A DNA stretch of 64,000 bases, from assembly GCF_021083305.1 (NCBI RefSeq), contig NZ_JAJFAY010000005.1, positions 303,944 through 367,943 on the forward strand. The letters are read 5' to 3'. A model generated the notes under the pieces. The model ran no database searches. It saw only the letters and a program-made list of their open reading frames with translations, and was not told the DNA's origin. Below are positions 44,579 through 55,368 of the stretch, piece after piece (positions within the stretch are counted from its first letter, which is position 1; the number at the start of each line of letters is the position of its first letter). A program made the position numbers and the translations under genes. This DNA comes from Haladaptatus sp. DYF46. Its GTDB lineage: Archaea; Halobacteriota; Halobacteria; Halobacteriales; Haladaptataceae.

Positions 44579-45925
44579 ATGAGTGACTCCATCTTTGCTG
44601 ACGACGTCGAGTTGTTCAAGAACAGCGAAGTATTAGAGGAAGATCATACACCGGAACAAATCGTATGCAGGGACGAGGTAATGGACGAGTACGTGGATGT
44701 CCTCAAACCGATTTACAAAGGACGTCCACCACAGAACGCCTTTCTCTATGGAGACACTGGTGTCGGGAAAACTGCCGTTACAAAGTATCTCATCAAGCAG
44801 CTTCGAACGGATATCACGGAGAAAAATACTGATTTGAACGAAGAGGAGAAGACCGACCTCACTGTCGTTCGAATTAACTGCCAGAATCTAACATCGAAAC
44901 GAGAACGAACCTCCTCATATCAAGTCGCCGTTGCACTCGTCAACGAACTTCGCGATCCAGAACATATGATCGCCGCAACTGGATACGCTCCCCAGGCTAT
45001 CTATTCGATGCTCTACGATGAAATCGACAAGCTGGGCGGAACTGTTCTAGTTATTCTTGACGAAGTCGATCGTATCGGCGATGATGATACCATTCTCTAC
45101 GAATTACCGCGCGCTCGTGATAACGAGAAGGTCCAATCTGCTCGAATTGGACTCATTGGAATCAGTAACGACTACACGTTCAGATCCAATTTGTCGCCGA
45201 AGGTGCGGGATACACTCTGTGAGTCCGAATTAAAATTCCCGGCCTACGATGCGAACCAACTGCGACGAATTCTTCGGATGCGAGCTGCGAATGCGTTTCA
45301 CAATACTAGAGTTTTCTCTCCAGACGATCCGGAGTACACTGAATATGCTTCAGAGGAACAGCAAGCAGCGGATGAGGCCGTGTATGTGAGTAAGGTGATG
45401 GAGGATGACGTCATTCCGCTTTGTGCGGCCTTCGCAATGCGTGAGTCTTCTGGCAGTGCTCGTCGTGCGATACGGTTACTTCGTCGATCAGGTGAAATCG
45501 CTGAAGGGCAGGGTATCTCGCAGATAACGGAGAAACATGTACGAGAGGCAATCGAAGATCTCGAGTATGGTGATATGGTTGACTCAATCACCGATCAGGA
45601 CGCCCAGAAACAATACATCCTCGCAGCAATCGCCAATCTCTCTGAACAGAATGCCACTCCAGCTCGTGTCAAAACGATATATGCCGCCTACAAGAGAGTC
45701 TATAGCCGATTTGAAGGTGAACCGCTTGGTCAGCGAGGGATGTACAACCATCTAACCAAATTAGTCATGCTTGGATTTTTGACCCAAATAGAAAATAATA
45801 CAGGCCGCAAAGGAGGGCAGTATTACGAGTTCGAGTTCAGCGATGAAGTCGGCGCTGAGAAAGTTCGAGAGGCGTTCAAGCGAATGGAAACCACATGGCC
45901 GAAAGTCAATATTTCGTCAATCTAG
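44579..45925 (+). CDS. orc1: Orc1/Cdc6-family replication initiator
   Basis: A 448-residue AAA+ protein. Walker A GDTGVGKTAVTKYLI is near residue 60, Walker B VLVILDEVDRIGDDD near 157, and sensor 1 IGLIGISNDYTFRSNL near 197. Residues about 340-448 form a C-terminal winged helix (YAAYKRVYSRFEGEPLGQRG). It binds ORB elements and loads the MCM helicase. The gene is flanked on both sides by ORB-like repeats. With ParA 3 kb away it points to an independently replicating or integrated replicon. Confidence 0.95.
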   Translation: MSDSIFADDVELFKNSEVLEEDHTPEQIVCRDEVMDEYVDVLKPIYKGRPPQNAFLYGDTGVGKTAVTKYLIKQLRTDITEKNTDLNEEEKTDLTVVRINCQNLTSKRERTSSYQVAVALVNELRDPEHMIAATGYAPQAIYSMLYDEIDKLGGTVLVILDEVDRIGDDDTILYELPRARDNEKVQSARIGLIGISNDYTFRSNLSPKVRDTLCESELKFPAYDANQLRRILRMRAANAFHNTRVFSPDDPEYTEYASEEQQAADEAVYVSKVMEDDVIPLCAAFAMRESSGSARRAIRLLRRSGEIAEGQGISQITEKHVREAIEDLEYGDMVDSITDQDAQKQYILAAIANLSEQNATPARVKTIYAAYKRVYSRFEGEPLGQRGMYNHLTKLVMLGFLTQIENNTGRKGGQYYEFEFSDEVGAEKVREAFKRMETTWPKVNISSI

Positions 45926-45942
45926 TGGTCGGCGAGTCATAG

Positions 45943-45965
45943 AAACATTTGAAAATCGGTGTAGG
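45943..45965 (-). repeat. ORB-like element 4, downstream of orc1
   Basis: The core ACATTTGAAAATCGGTGTAG lies 18 bp after the orc1 stop, in the same orientation as element 3, with two changes from ACACTTGAAAACCGGTG. Confidence 0.45.
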
Positions 45966-46012
45966 CGTTTTCATACTCGAACTTTCTGTGGGTTCAGGAC
46001 CTAGCGTAGTGA

Positions 46013-46032
46013 TACACTTGAAAACCGGTGTG
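46013..46032 (-). repeat. ORB-like element 5
   Basis: ACACTTGAAAACCGGTGTG is the best match to the consensus ACACTTGAAAACCGSTG. Confidence 0.5.
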
Positions 46033-46109
46033 TCGATTTCCTATATCTGACTACTAATTGGTGTCCTCTGCCACGATGGTGTCTGGTAGATGGCGAGTGG
46101 AAAACAGAT

Positions 46110-46128
46110 GTTAGTATACTATTCTAAC
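46110..46128. promoter_or_regulatory. 19-bp palindrome, site 2
   Basis: GTTAGTATACTATTCTAAC, extended on both sides by GAT and ATC to a 25-bp dyad. It is 185 bp after orc1. Confidence 0.55.
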
Positions 46129-46257
46129 ATCAGGTCTCAATCTTCAGGCGACGTACGTCACCATGGCACTTCTCCTTCTTCGAGTTTCACTTCCGCTGTG
46201 GTTGGCTGAAGACTTTATCCACTGGGTACCAAGCATAGATTGCAGTTAGCGTTCCGA

Positions 46258-46311
46258 GCAGCCGATGTGGATTCTTGTACTCATCCCAACCCATACTCCC
46301 ACATCGGCTGC
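46258..46311. repeat. Inverted repeat with 13-bp arms
   Basis: GCAGCCGATGTGG and CCACATCGGCTGC are perfect 13-bp arms around a 28-nt loop. It lies between orc1 and the next gene and could be a terminator, a structured RNA or an origin element. Confidence 0.5.
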
Positions 46312-46401
46312 CTGTTCCCCTTACTACATCGCACTAAGTAGTGGCACGAACAGACTCTGACCGAGGGTTTACCTGTGGGGTAGATGAATTTGAGAGTACG
46401 A

Positions 46402-46629
46402 ATGGTTCCAAATGGGAAATCGCCACTCACACCACTCGCCCAAGACGCGCTTGATGCGCTCGCGAGAAGTCTCCCTGATGAGAACGAACTCACCTATGAG
46501 CATGCCTATACGATTTTGAACGAAGAAGAGGATCTAGATCAACCCGCTGCCGAAGATATCATTGAACGACTCTACATGAACGGCCATCTCTATGAGGTTG
46601 AGGGAAAGCTCCGGCTTACTGATTACTAG
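46402..46629 (+). CDS. Small HTH-like protein, 75 aa
   Basis: MVPNGKSPLTPLAQDALDAL begins a compact acidic helical protein. Its second half, DQPAAEDIIERLYMNGHLYE, looks like a wing/recognition region, and it ends VEGKLRLTDY. ATG 46402 is preferred over 46384, which adds six basic residues. It is probably a winged-helix single domain of unknown role beside orc1. Confidence 0.6.
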   Translation: MVPNGKSPLTPLAQDALDALARSLPDENELTYEHAYTILNEEEDLDQPAAEDIIERLYMNGHLYEVEGKLRLTDY

Positions 46630-46680
46630 GCACTAGTGGTGCACGTGTCCGCAGGAAAATTTGGATTTCGAGAGTGAGAG

Positions 46681-46848
46681 CTACGCTTGACGTACGAGTT
46701 CGATTCGTTCGAGCTTTCCCCCACACTCGGGACAAACGATATGCGATGTCGCCGCAGAGGCTGTTTCACCACAGACAATGCATTCATAGAGTGGTTTTTC
46801 TGGTTTCTTCGAACGGTACCGCTTGATGAACGTGTCGACAATGGACAT
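46681..46848 (-). CDS. Small zinc-ribbon protein, 55 aa
   Basis: The basic N-terminus MSIVDTFIKRYRSKKPEKPL precedes two CxxC pairs (CIVCGETA and CPECGGKLER) 15 residues apart, a classical zinc ribbon. ATG 46848 is chosen over 46863. Similar small proteins are common in haloarchaea. Function unknown. Confidence 0.7.
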   Translation of the reverse strand: MSIVDTFIKRYRSKKPEKPLYECIVCGETASAATSHIVCPECGGKLERIELVRQA

Positions 46849-46971
46849 TCTCCTTCCCCACAATCAAGACTTCGAGGAGCTATCTATAATAATTATTGGC
46901 TATGTTACTATCTGACAGGGGACTCGCTTCTCATCAGTCCAAGATGGATCACAGACACAAGACTACTCTCG

Positions 46972-47274
46972 CTACTTGCCAGCCTTCATTTCGGTGAGTC
47001 TTGTTCTGATGTCGTCGATCTGCTCATCAAGGTTCTCAATGAACGATCCCGTCTCATCAGTCGTGATTGCACCCTGTTGTGTGGGATCGATCAGGTTCTC
47101 TTCTTCGAGTATTCGAAGCGAATAGCGTATTTCGTGATGGTCATAGCCCGATTCATTCGACATCTTCACAATCCCGATCGGTTCATTGTTCACAACCATC
47201 TGAAGAACCTCCAGATGCCGGTCAAGCATATCAACCTCTTCTTCGACACCATCGATCATTGTATCTGTTCGCAT
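46972..47274 (-). CDS. Small winged-helix protein, 100 aa
   Basis: It starts at ATG 47274 (MRTDTMIDGVEEEVDMLDRH). It continues with a likely winged helix, LQMVVNNEPIGIVKMSNESG then YDHHEIRYSLRILEEENLID, and a C-terminal coiled helix FIENLDEQIDDIRTRLTEMK. This pattern is common in small haloarchaeal regulators. Unknown target. Confidence 0.7.
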   Translation of the reverse strand: MRTDTMIDGVEEEVDMLDRHLEVLQMVVNNEPIGIVKMSNESGYDHHEIRYSLRILEEENLIDPTQQGAITTDETGSFIENLDEQIDDIRTRLTEMKAGK

Positions 47275-47363
47275 GGAGCACGGCGAGATAACTGTTCTCA
47301 CCTGTCTGTGTTTCACTCTCAAATTCTGTCATAACTGTTCGGATCGAGATTCTCCTGTTATCG

Positions 47364-47723
47364 TCAGGCCTTGAGCGGTTCGTAGATGAGGACGGTATTG
47401 TCGCTCCGAACAGTGACGAGATAGTCCTCAACCGTGAATCGCACTGCAACGTCGCTCTGTTTCGATGCACTTGCTTCGATGATCTCTTCGAGCGCGTCTG
47501 GGTTGACGTATTCGTACAGCGAGAGTGTTATCTGGCCGGCTGTCGGTTCAATCACGTCCATAAGAACATCAACGACACTCGTAACAAGCTCCGGACTCGA
47601 GGAGTCGAGGTTGATCGCTTCGGAAGTGATTGATGCGTACTGGGGTGGTGAACTTGGTCCAGTAGGTTTCGTGGTGGAACCAAACCAATTGGTCGTTCTC
47701 GTCTGCACTGTCTGGTTGTTCAC
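47364..47723 (-). CDS. HalOD1-domain protein, 119 aa
   Basis: The C-terminal two thirds match the haloarchaeal HalOD1 output domain: LVTSVVDVLMDVIEPTAGQI, the LYEYVNPDALEEII signature near residue 69, then FTVEDYLVTVRSDNTVLIYE. HalOD1 is a presumed signalling output domain often found alone. The N-terminal 35 residues are polar and Thr/Ser-rich. Confidence 0.8.
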   Translation of the reverse strand: MNNQTVQTRTTNWFGSTTKPTGPSSPPQYASITSEAINLDSSSPELVTSVVDVLMDVIEPTAGQITLSLYEYVNPDALEEIIEASASKQSDVAVRFTVEDYLVTVRSDNTVLIYEPLKA

Positions 47724-47908
47724 AGTTTCTATTGGCCCTCTATATCCTTGAGTAATAGCCGCTTACTACAGAATTTACTCGCTGAGATGGTAGTGACATT
47801 GGATCTCGAGTTTGATCGACCCAGTCCGGTTATTTGAGACTGTTATATAATAAACTCAATTTATATCTGACGAACTTATTTGGTCTCTGCGTTATTGATG
47901 GAGATACG

Positions 47909-47978
47909 CTCTCACGCCAGCACGACGCCATCGTTTGACGCCATCCCCCAACAGTGCCGTCGTGTTCGGATGTGAGAG
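47909..47978. repeat. Imperfect inverted repeat, possible terminator
   Basis: CTCTCAC...GTGAGAG (7-bp outer arms) and CACGACG...CGTCGTG (7-bp inner arms) are nested, followed by TTTTCCCTCCCCCC. The enclosing 307-bp gap between 47724 and 48030 has no gene. Confidence 0.4.
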
Positions 47979-48030
47979 TTTTCCCTCCCCCCTACCCATC
48001 GTTCCTAACGGCTTGAGAACGACTTGTTGT

Positions 48031-48453
48031 TCAGTCGGCTATTTCGAATGTATTTCCCCACCGTGACTGAATATCTGTGATGACTTCCCCAATTACGTCG
48101 AAGAAGTCGTTGGGATAGCGTCGATCTTCTGCATCGTCAGTGGTCGCTGCTGGAAACGGGTGGTACTGATCGCGAGCGTTATGGGGATTTTCGTGACGAT
48201 CCCACCGACACTCTTTCCGGTCATCTTCCCACCTTTCCACATAGTGTATGTAGAAATTGCCATTGAGCTGTAGCTCGATATCGACATACACACGCGAAAT
48301 CCGTTCAGAATACGCGGTTGCATCAAAGATGACCTCGACGGTCCTGGTTTGTTCGAGGGAAATGGGTTGACTTGCGAAACGAGACTTATCCTTCCAAGCT
48401 TTCGCGCAACTCTTCGCAGAATTTCCTTGTTCGGTGACGTCCCGTCCATCCAA
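48031..48453 (-). CDS. Conserved haloarchaeal protein coupled to an HTH gene
   Basis: 140 residues with a beta-rich centre (ISRVYVDIELQLNGNFYIHY near residue 53) and CRWDRHENPHNARDQYHPFP near 82. It ends DIQSRWGNTFEIAD. It starts at TTG 48453 directly after the TGA of the upstream HTH gene, so the two form a coupled pair. Pairs of this kind recur in haloarchaeal genomes on mobile or plasmid DNA; a regulator with a sensor or effector partner is a reasonable guess. Confidence 0.65.
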   Translation of the reverse strand: MDGRDVTEQGNSAKSCAKAWKDKSRFASQPISLEQTRTVEVIFDATAYSERISRVYVDIELQLNGNFYIHYVERWEDDRKECRWDRHENPHNARDQYHPFPAATTDDAEDRRYPNDFFDVIGEVITDIQSRWGNTFEIAD

Positions 48454-49056
48454 TCACGAGTGATTTTCTGAACGTGTGTCTGCAGTCGAATTTGGCTGGC
48501 CGGATTGAAGCCGCTGGAAGAACCGAACCATATCTGCAACTTTCACTGTTCCCGTTTGTGCATTTGATGTGCCGTGTCCGAGCGCCTCGACGAGCCGATC
48601 AACTTCTTCACACGCTGTGTTCCACTGCCGAAGATCGTTCATCGTCTCATCAAGCTTCTCGTAGCCGTGCTCTTGCGGAACAACCTCACCAGGCGTTTCG
48701 GCCTCATAGGTTTCCTGGAAGGACGAGACGGTGTGGCTGAGTTCCGATAGTCGATTGTTGAGTTCCTCGATGGTGTACTCTCGCTGTAGGCGATCGATAT
48801 TCCGCCATTCGAGGTACGAGTCGTTCCGACCATACGTCACTGGCTCATTGCCCATCTTCTTTGCGACTCCCATCTTTCCAAGGAACTCCAGATATTTCCG
48901 TGCGGTATCTGGCGCAACTCCTGCTCGGTCTGCGATCTCGGCGACCCGAAGTGGATCGTTCAACTGGAGGAGCACATCGTAGACCTTCTCGACAGTTGTC
49001 CGACTCTCGAGCTCGGTTTCCCATTCCGATGCTAAGTCTCGTGGAGAGTCACTCAT
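48454..49056 (-). CDS. HTH regulator (TrmB/DUF7342-like), 200 aa
   Basis: The N-terminal winged helix VYDVLLQLNDPLRVAEIADR then AGVAPDTARKYLEFLGKMGV is followed by a wing and a long helical C-terminus (EELNNRLSELSHTVSSFQET). ATG 49056 is chosen; GTG 49065 is possible. A palindromic operator lies at 49073-49089, just upstream, suggesting autoregulation. It is co-transcribed with the 140-residue partner. Confidence 0.8.
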   Translation of the reverse strand: MSDSPRDLASEWETELESRTTVEKVYDVLLQLNDPLRVAEIADRAGVAPDTARKYLEFLGKMGVAKKMGNEPVTYGRNDSYLEWRNIDRLQREYTIEELNNRLSELSHTVSSFQETYEAETPGEVVPQEHGYEKLDETMNDLRQWNTACEEVDRLVEALGHGTSNAQTGTVKVADMVRFFQRLQSGQPNSTADTRSENHS

Positions 49057-49072
49057 GATGCTCACTACTCTA

Positions 49073-49089
49073 TTGGTCTACTAGACCAA
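49073..49089. promoter_or_regulatory. Palindromic operator TTGGTCTACTAGACCAA
   Basis: A 17-bp dyad with 8-bp perfect arms lies 17-33 nt before ATG 49056, over the expected promoter or transcript start of the HTH gene. It is probably its own binding site. Confidence 0.5.
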
Positions 49090-49171
49090 AAAGATTTACT
49101 AGATCGTGACTATAGTCGGCATACTACGAACTATATCTGGCTCCTCTTAGGAATCAAGTAGCATAACGATG

Positions 49172-49190
49172 GTTAGTATAATATACTACC
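49172..49190. promoter_or_regulatory. 19-bp palindrome, site 3
   Basis: GTTAGTATAATATACTACC, one mismatch from a perfect dyad in the outer bases, 115 bp upstream of the HTH gene start at 49056. Confidence 0.5.
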
Positions 49191-49410
49191 TAGTCTCGTT
49201 CGACGCCTTGTCTGTCGGAACTAAAACTTCGGGAACAGATAGAGCGTGTCGAGGTCCACCGCCATTGTCGGGAGATCTGATTAATATGCCGTATCAGTTG
49301 ACTTGCTTCTTTTAATTAATCAGCCAAGCATGAGTTTCTGCTGATATCATGCTGTCCTCCAAGCAGGTTGTGAATATTCATGCCGAAAACCAGACTGTAG
49401 AGGTGAGAAC

Positions 49411-49629
49411 TTAGTCCGCCGAGTTCGGTTGGAGAGAGGGGGTGACTGATGTCGATTCAGAAGCAACGGGTCCGTTGACGAAGAGTGCATGTCCAATCAG
49501 GAGGACAGAGACGGTTGCACCGACTGGGACGGCTGCTGTCAGCGAAAGTCCAGCAGCGCTGACTGCGCCGGTGACACCGATCAAGGCGAGTGGGATCAAC
49601 CCGAGAATGAGATCATAATATCCTGTCAT
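49411..49629 (-). CDS. Small two-TM membrane protein, 72 aa
   Basis: Hydrophobic helices LILGLIPLALIGVTGAVSAA and LTAAVPVGATVSVLLIGHAL are followed by a polar tail. It is of a type widespread in haloarchaea, with unknown function. Confidence 0.6.
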   Translation of the reverse strand: MTGYYDLILGLIPLALIGVTGAVSAAGLSLTAAVPVGATVSVLLIGHALFVNGPVASESTSVTPSLQPNSAD

Positions 49630-49886
49630 AATCTATTCTATAAAATGGGGCGTAGGTACATAAGAGTTCTGCATAGCTACTCTAGAGGTTCTCCGTTAAC
49701 ACCATATAATAGCTGAAAATGCAACGTATAACTTATGGAGTTCAGATAGTCATGTTGCGTTTCAAAACCGAGCAACTATCGGAACGTGCGACCTGATGTC
49801 ATCGGTTTCGTCTATGGATTACTACAATCAATATTTGTGTTACCAGAATGCGTTTTATGCCTCCGTCCGATGCTCTAACTGCGCTC

Positions 49887-50129
49887 TCACACCTGGCCAA
49901 CACAACTTCCCTGCGCCATCATGCGACGCTCAATGTTTGGCTGGTTGTGAGGGCCTTGCTGTCGGCTTTCCTTGTCTTTCTCCGAGTGAGCGTTGGTAGG
50001 AGCTGTGTTATTCGGAAAACCCAATTGGAAACGGTTCAACGGGGTTACTGACGACCGGTACTCCCGGATCTTTTTGAGACCCATCTCGTAGAGAACGTTC
50101 TGGAGAGAGACGTACTGATTCGCTCCAAA
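49887..50129 (-). pseudogene. C-terminal coding remnant, unknown family
   Basis: An open frame preceded by a stop encodes FGANQYVSLQNVLYEMGLKK then IREYRSSVTPLNRFQLGF and ends at 49887. The residue pattern looks like real protein but no start is present before MGLKK at 50084, so it is either a fragment or a 65-residue small protein. The rest of the 49630-50279 gap holds nothing recognisable. Confidence 0.3.
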
Positions 50130-50279
50130 CTACCGGTAACAGAATCTCGGCTCTTACTTCATAGTCGATGGCCAGCACGACCAGTACCTACTCCGATTTC
50201 CATCGACATTTCATCTATTGGAATATTCGGAAGCGACCCTGGTGTGCCTATCTGATACCCCGCTGAAATACTATCCCTG

Positions 50280-50954
50280 ATGATGCACCAGACCTCACCA
50301 GAACTTCCCTCGCTTGAGCCCGGCATTACACTGCTCGAAACCGACGAGCGCATGACTGGCTCATTACAGTCGCTTGTCCTTGACCAGTTGCTCTTGGATG
50401 CTGGATCGGCCCTCTGGATCGATGCCCACGGGAACGGAACGACACACCCGTTGACGCGAATTACGCCGTCGATGCGAGTCCTCGACCGGATTCACATTGC
50501 GCGGGCGTTCACTCCGTGGCAACACCAGAGTCTCGTACAGGATCTTGCCGGAGAGATTACGGACGGGACGACGATTGCCGTCCTCCCGGCGATCGACTGG
50601 TTCTACCGGTCGGAGGACCTTCCACGTGGTGATGACGAGCGGATGCTCTCGAGCGTGGCTGAGCGGATCAACGCGCTTGCCGAGCGGTTCGAGATCCCGG
50701 TGCTCTTGACGTTGCAGACGAACGATACCCTGACAGTACCGATTCACGGGATCGCTGACCGGACGATTCAGTGTGAACAGACTAAGCTCGGCCCACGGTT
50801 CGCAGGCGAGGAGTACGAGACGTTGGTCTACCCGCTGGAGAATGGGCTGGTACAAACGACGCTCACGTATTGGAAACGTATTCTCGCCAATCGACATCCG
50901 GCGATTGTTGATGCTGACGTTTCACCGGAGGTGAGTGCGAATGGGGCGTACTAA
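50280..50954 (+). CDS. RecA/RadA-like protein without a Walker A motif
   Basis: 224 residues with an overall RecA-like alternation. LEPGITLLETDERMTGSLQS occupies the P-loop position but lacks GKT/S. TIAVLPAIDWFYRSEDLPRG near residue 98 resembles Walker B, and ERFEIPVLLTLQTNDTLT near 137 the L1-like strand. It overlaps the coiled-coil gene by 14 nt and precedes the polymerase, so the three form an operon. It is probably an inactive paralogue acting as an adaptor. Confidence 0.65.
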   Translation: MMHQTSPELPSLEPGITLLETDERMTGSLQSLVLDQLLLDAGSALWIDAHGNGTTHPLTRITPSMRVLDRIHIARAFTPWQHQSLVQDLAGEITDGTTIAVLPAIDWFYRSEDLPRGDDERMLSSVAERINALAERFEIPVLLTLQTNDTLTVPIHGIADRTIQCEQTKLGPRFAGEEYETLVYPLENGLVQTTLTYWKRILANRHPAIVDADVSPEVSANGAY

Positions 50955-51207
50955 TACGACATATCGTGATTTGCTCCGAGCGATGGAGTCGCGGTGGCAA
51001 GAGTATCGGCGGGCACTCCGATACGATGACCAGGGCGTCTTCGATCGGCTCTTCGAATATGCTCGCGCCCACGCTGATGCGAGTGGAGTTCAGAACCACC
51101 AGTTCGTCGAGATACCAGCGCTGATTTCGATGCTGGTCGAACAGCAAAAGCAGATCGAGGACCTGGAAGATCGGCTCGATCACGTAGAGGACGACTTGAA
51201 CAGGTAG
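50941..51207 (+). CDS. Coiled-coil linker protein, 88 aa
   Basis: MGRTNTTYRDLLRAMESRWQ, a charged helical middle, and a C-terminal coiled coil EQQKQIEDLEDRLDHVEDDL. It is the middle gene of the RecA-like/coiled-coil/polymerase operon, 10 nt from the polymerase start. It likely joins the two proteins or the polymerase to DNA. GTG 50935 is an alternative start. Confidence 0.7.
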   Translation: MGRTNTTYRDLLRAMESRWQEYRRALRYDDQGVFDRLFEYARAHADASGVQNHQFVEIPALISMLVEQQKQIEDLEDRLDHVEDDLNR

Positions 51208-51217
51208 TGATGAGACG

Positions 51218-53219
<2,002 letters not shown>

Positions 53220-53800
53220 CCACTGACTGGGAAGTTTGGCTCACTTTGGCATCCAATACGTTCGCTTTCGAATGGCAGTGCAATGAGCAACTCTTGCCCG
53301 GTGGTCAAAGTTCTCGCCTACTTCGCTTATCGAAGAGAATCCTCGCAAACAACTTTTGACTATCTTTCTTTGAAGTAGTATTAAAAACGACAAATAGAAG
53401 TCAGTTCCAATTGTGACGTTTCTCGGTGAGGTCATAGTCTCCATTGTCATCACTCACGTAGAATTGATCCCTAAAGAACTGAAGAAGAGAAAATCGACGG
53501 TAGCTGTCCAGTGCAGATAAACGTATAAATTTGTTTCGTGGTAGATGGCTACTCGTCTTGAAAACGTTATTCTGACGGGTGAGCTATATTGGCACCGATG
53601 CTGCAGTCCTACACTTGTGATTTGCTCCGACAAGAGCGGTGTGTACTCTGTATGTATCCAGTCATGCGCTGATAGAAGGTGAGACGGCGCCCTTCTGCAG
53701 TTATTTCAACGGAGACACGATACGCTCGTTTCCATGTGAGATATTCCATCCTTGTGAAAAGAAGCGAACCCTTATCCCTGGGTAGCTGCTATTTATTTAA
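53220..53800. other. 581-bp intergenic region
   Basis: No supported gene and no remaining polymerase 3' sequence was recognised, so the missing C-terminus is not simply displaced to here. Confidence 0.4.
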
Positions 53801-54202
53801 ATGGACGATGTCTTTGTCGGGAGTCTCATGTCGTCGCCGGTGCACACCGTAAGTAACGACACTTCGCTCCAGAACGCTGGCGAGATAATGCGTGAACACG
53901 AGATCGGATCGGTCATCGTCGTTAACGATCGCGATCATCTCGCAGGAATTCTCACTGCGACTGATTTCATTCATGTAGTCGCAGAAGGGGATCCTGATCC
54001 AACTGCGACCGTTGCCACATTTATGAGTACAGATGTTATCACGACTACCGCAAGTGAATCCATCCAAACTGTAGCGGACCTGATGATTGACCATGGTTTT
54101 GATCACATCCCAGTCGTCGACGAAGAAGCGGTCATTGGCGTCATCACGACGACTGACTTAACGGCATATCTTTCTACTACACAGGATCCAAGCCCAACAT
54201 AG
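53801..54202 (+). CDS. Two-CBS-domain protein
   Basis: 133 residues forming one CBS pair. CBS1 is about residues 5-60 (SSPVHTVSNDTSLQNAGEIM, then GSVIVVNDRDHLAGILTATD). CBS2 is about 70-128 (MSTDVITTTASESIQTVADL, then HIPVVDEEAVIGVITTTDLT). It is likely an adenine-nucleotide-binding sensor. It stands alone here, with AT-rich DNA just upstream. Confidence 0.88.
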   Translation: MDDVFVGSLMSSPVHTVSNDTSLQNAGEIMREHEIGSVIVVNDRDHLAGILTATDFIHVVAEGDPDPTATVATFMSTDVITTTASESIQTVADLMIDHGFDHIPVVDEEAVIGVITTTDLTAYLSTTQDPSPT

Positions 54203-54344
54203 GTGGCATATCGGTCGTTAAAATTCGGTGAGCGCTTGGCGAACAGTAACGTTCCACACGATGGCGAACAGAAGTAGGTACTCTGACGATGTCGTTCACA
54301 TAAACGAGTGATGGAGTTAGGACCGAAAACAGCGCAATGGCTGT

Positions 54345-54584
54345 TCAGTCCTCGAACGCTTCGTTGTGCTGCTCGTAGTGGATCGTCAGCGTTCCTGGGG
54401 TGGGATGTCTGGTTGCGTTACGGATGGCCTCGAACGTTTCGAGCGTCTCGCTCGAACTGACTTCGTCTCCATATATCTCTCGTGTTTCTTCCCGTAACGC
54501 GTCATAAAACCGTTCCACAAGGAGCCTGATTGCTTCTGCATCGGATTTTGAATCGATTTCGAAGACGGCCTCGTAATGGGACAT
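54345..54584 (-). CDS. Small acidic protein, 79 aa
   Basis: MSHYEAVFEIDSKSDAEAIR begins a compact alpha/beta protein. It continues LLVERFYDALREETREIYGD and ends TLTIHYEQHNEAFED. It is well formed but unrecognised and diverges from the gene at 54729. Confidence 0.6.
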   Translation of the reverse strand: MSHYEAVFEIDSKSDAEAIRLLVERFYDALREETREIYGDEVSSSETLETFEAIRNATRHPTPGTLTIHYEQHNEAFED

Positions 54585-54728
54585 GTAACTAGTTGGTGCT
54601 CCAATGAGAAAACCCAGACCCTACAATCGTTGACAAGGAAAGCTCTCCCTGAGTACCGTCTTCTCGGAGGATCGAGACATCGGAAATGCTGTACAAACGT
54701 TAATTGGTGTCCCACTCCTCTAGATCAC

Positions 54729-55157
54729 ATGGCCGAATTCCCAGACGAAAGACAGCTCGTACTGAGAGCACGCTCCCAATTGGAACAATGGACGAACAGT
54801 GCCCGGACACAAGCATATAGTGACTTGTTCGAAGGCGATGCTCCACTCCTTCCCCCCGAGGAATTGCAACAGCTCGATGCGCTCGATTCTGTAATGGAAC
54901 GGAACGGTGGCGATGGCGTGTGGGGCACCGATCAGTACGGAATCCACACAGGGGGAACCAAAAGTTCGGACAGTTCGATCGGAATTGTCTGTGTGTACCA
55001 TCCCCAAATCACCAAAGATTCCGTGCTTCAGGGAGACGACGGTATCGATGACGAGACCGAGGAGAGATTCAACGCAGCGCTCTGGCAATATAGCGAACGC
55101 GTTGCGACACTCATCGAAGAACGGCTCGACGAGTTCATCCGCCAAACGCAGAGTTAG
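54729..55157 (+). CDS. Hypothetical haloarchaeal protein, 142 aa
   Basis: It starts at ATG 54729 (MAEFPDERQLVLRARSQLEQ). It has a conserved-looking centre VWGTDQYGIHTGGTKSSDSS and a C-terminal helix ALWQYSERVATLIEERLDEF. This resembles DUF7539-type haloarchaeal proteins; the assignment is tentative. No catalytic motif is visible. Confidence 0.6.
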   Translation: MAEFPDERQLVLRARSQLEQWTNSARTQAYSDLFEGDAPLLPPEELQQLDALDSVMERNGGDGVWGTDQYGIHTGGTKSSDSSIGIVCVYHPQITKDSVLQGDDGIDDETEERFNAALWQYSERVATLIEERLDEFIRQTQS

Positions 55158-55368
55158 CTCTGTGTTCAATTCCGTTTCCTGAAGTTAACCGGCTCATCGA
55201 CAACTGGAATGTCCTTCCTAACCAACGTCATCACAAACGAAAAACGACGCAATTAGTACGACACTGCCTCTCCTTCAGAGGAACAGGTCACCAGATCCAC
55301 CCCCACTTGTTAGCAAGTGAATCGTACCTCTCGAAACGGTTGGCCCCATGTCCTGGAAGTGAAGAACG

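Noticed and set aside
49796..50051. Overlapping plus-strand frames of about 67 codons
   Set aside because: Cys- and Ser-rich sequences atypical of halophile proteins; the opposite strand looks more protein-like.
54720..55169. 149-codon minus-strand frame
   Set aside because: Antisense to the 142-residue gene starting at 54729, which has the acidic composition expected of real halophile genes.
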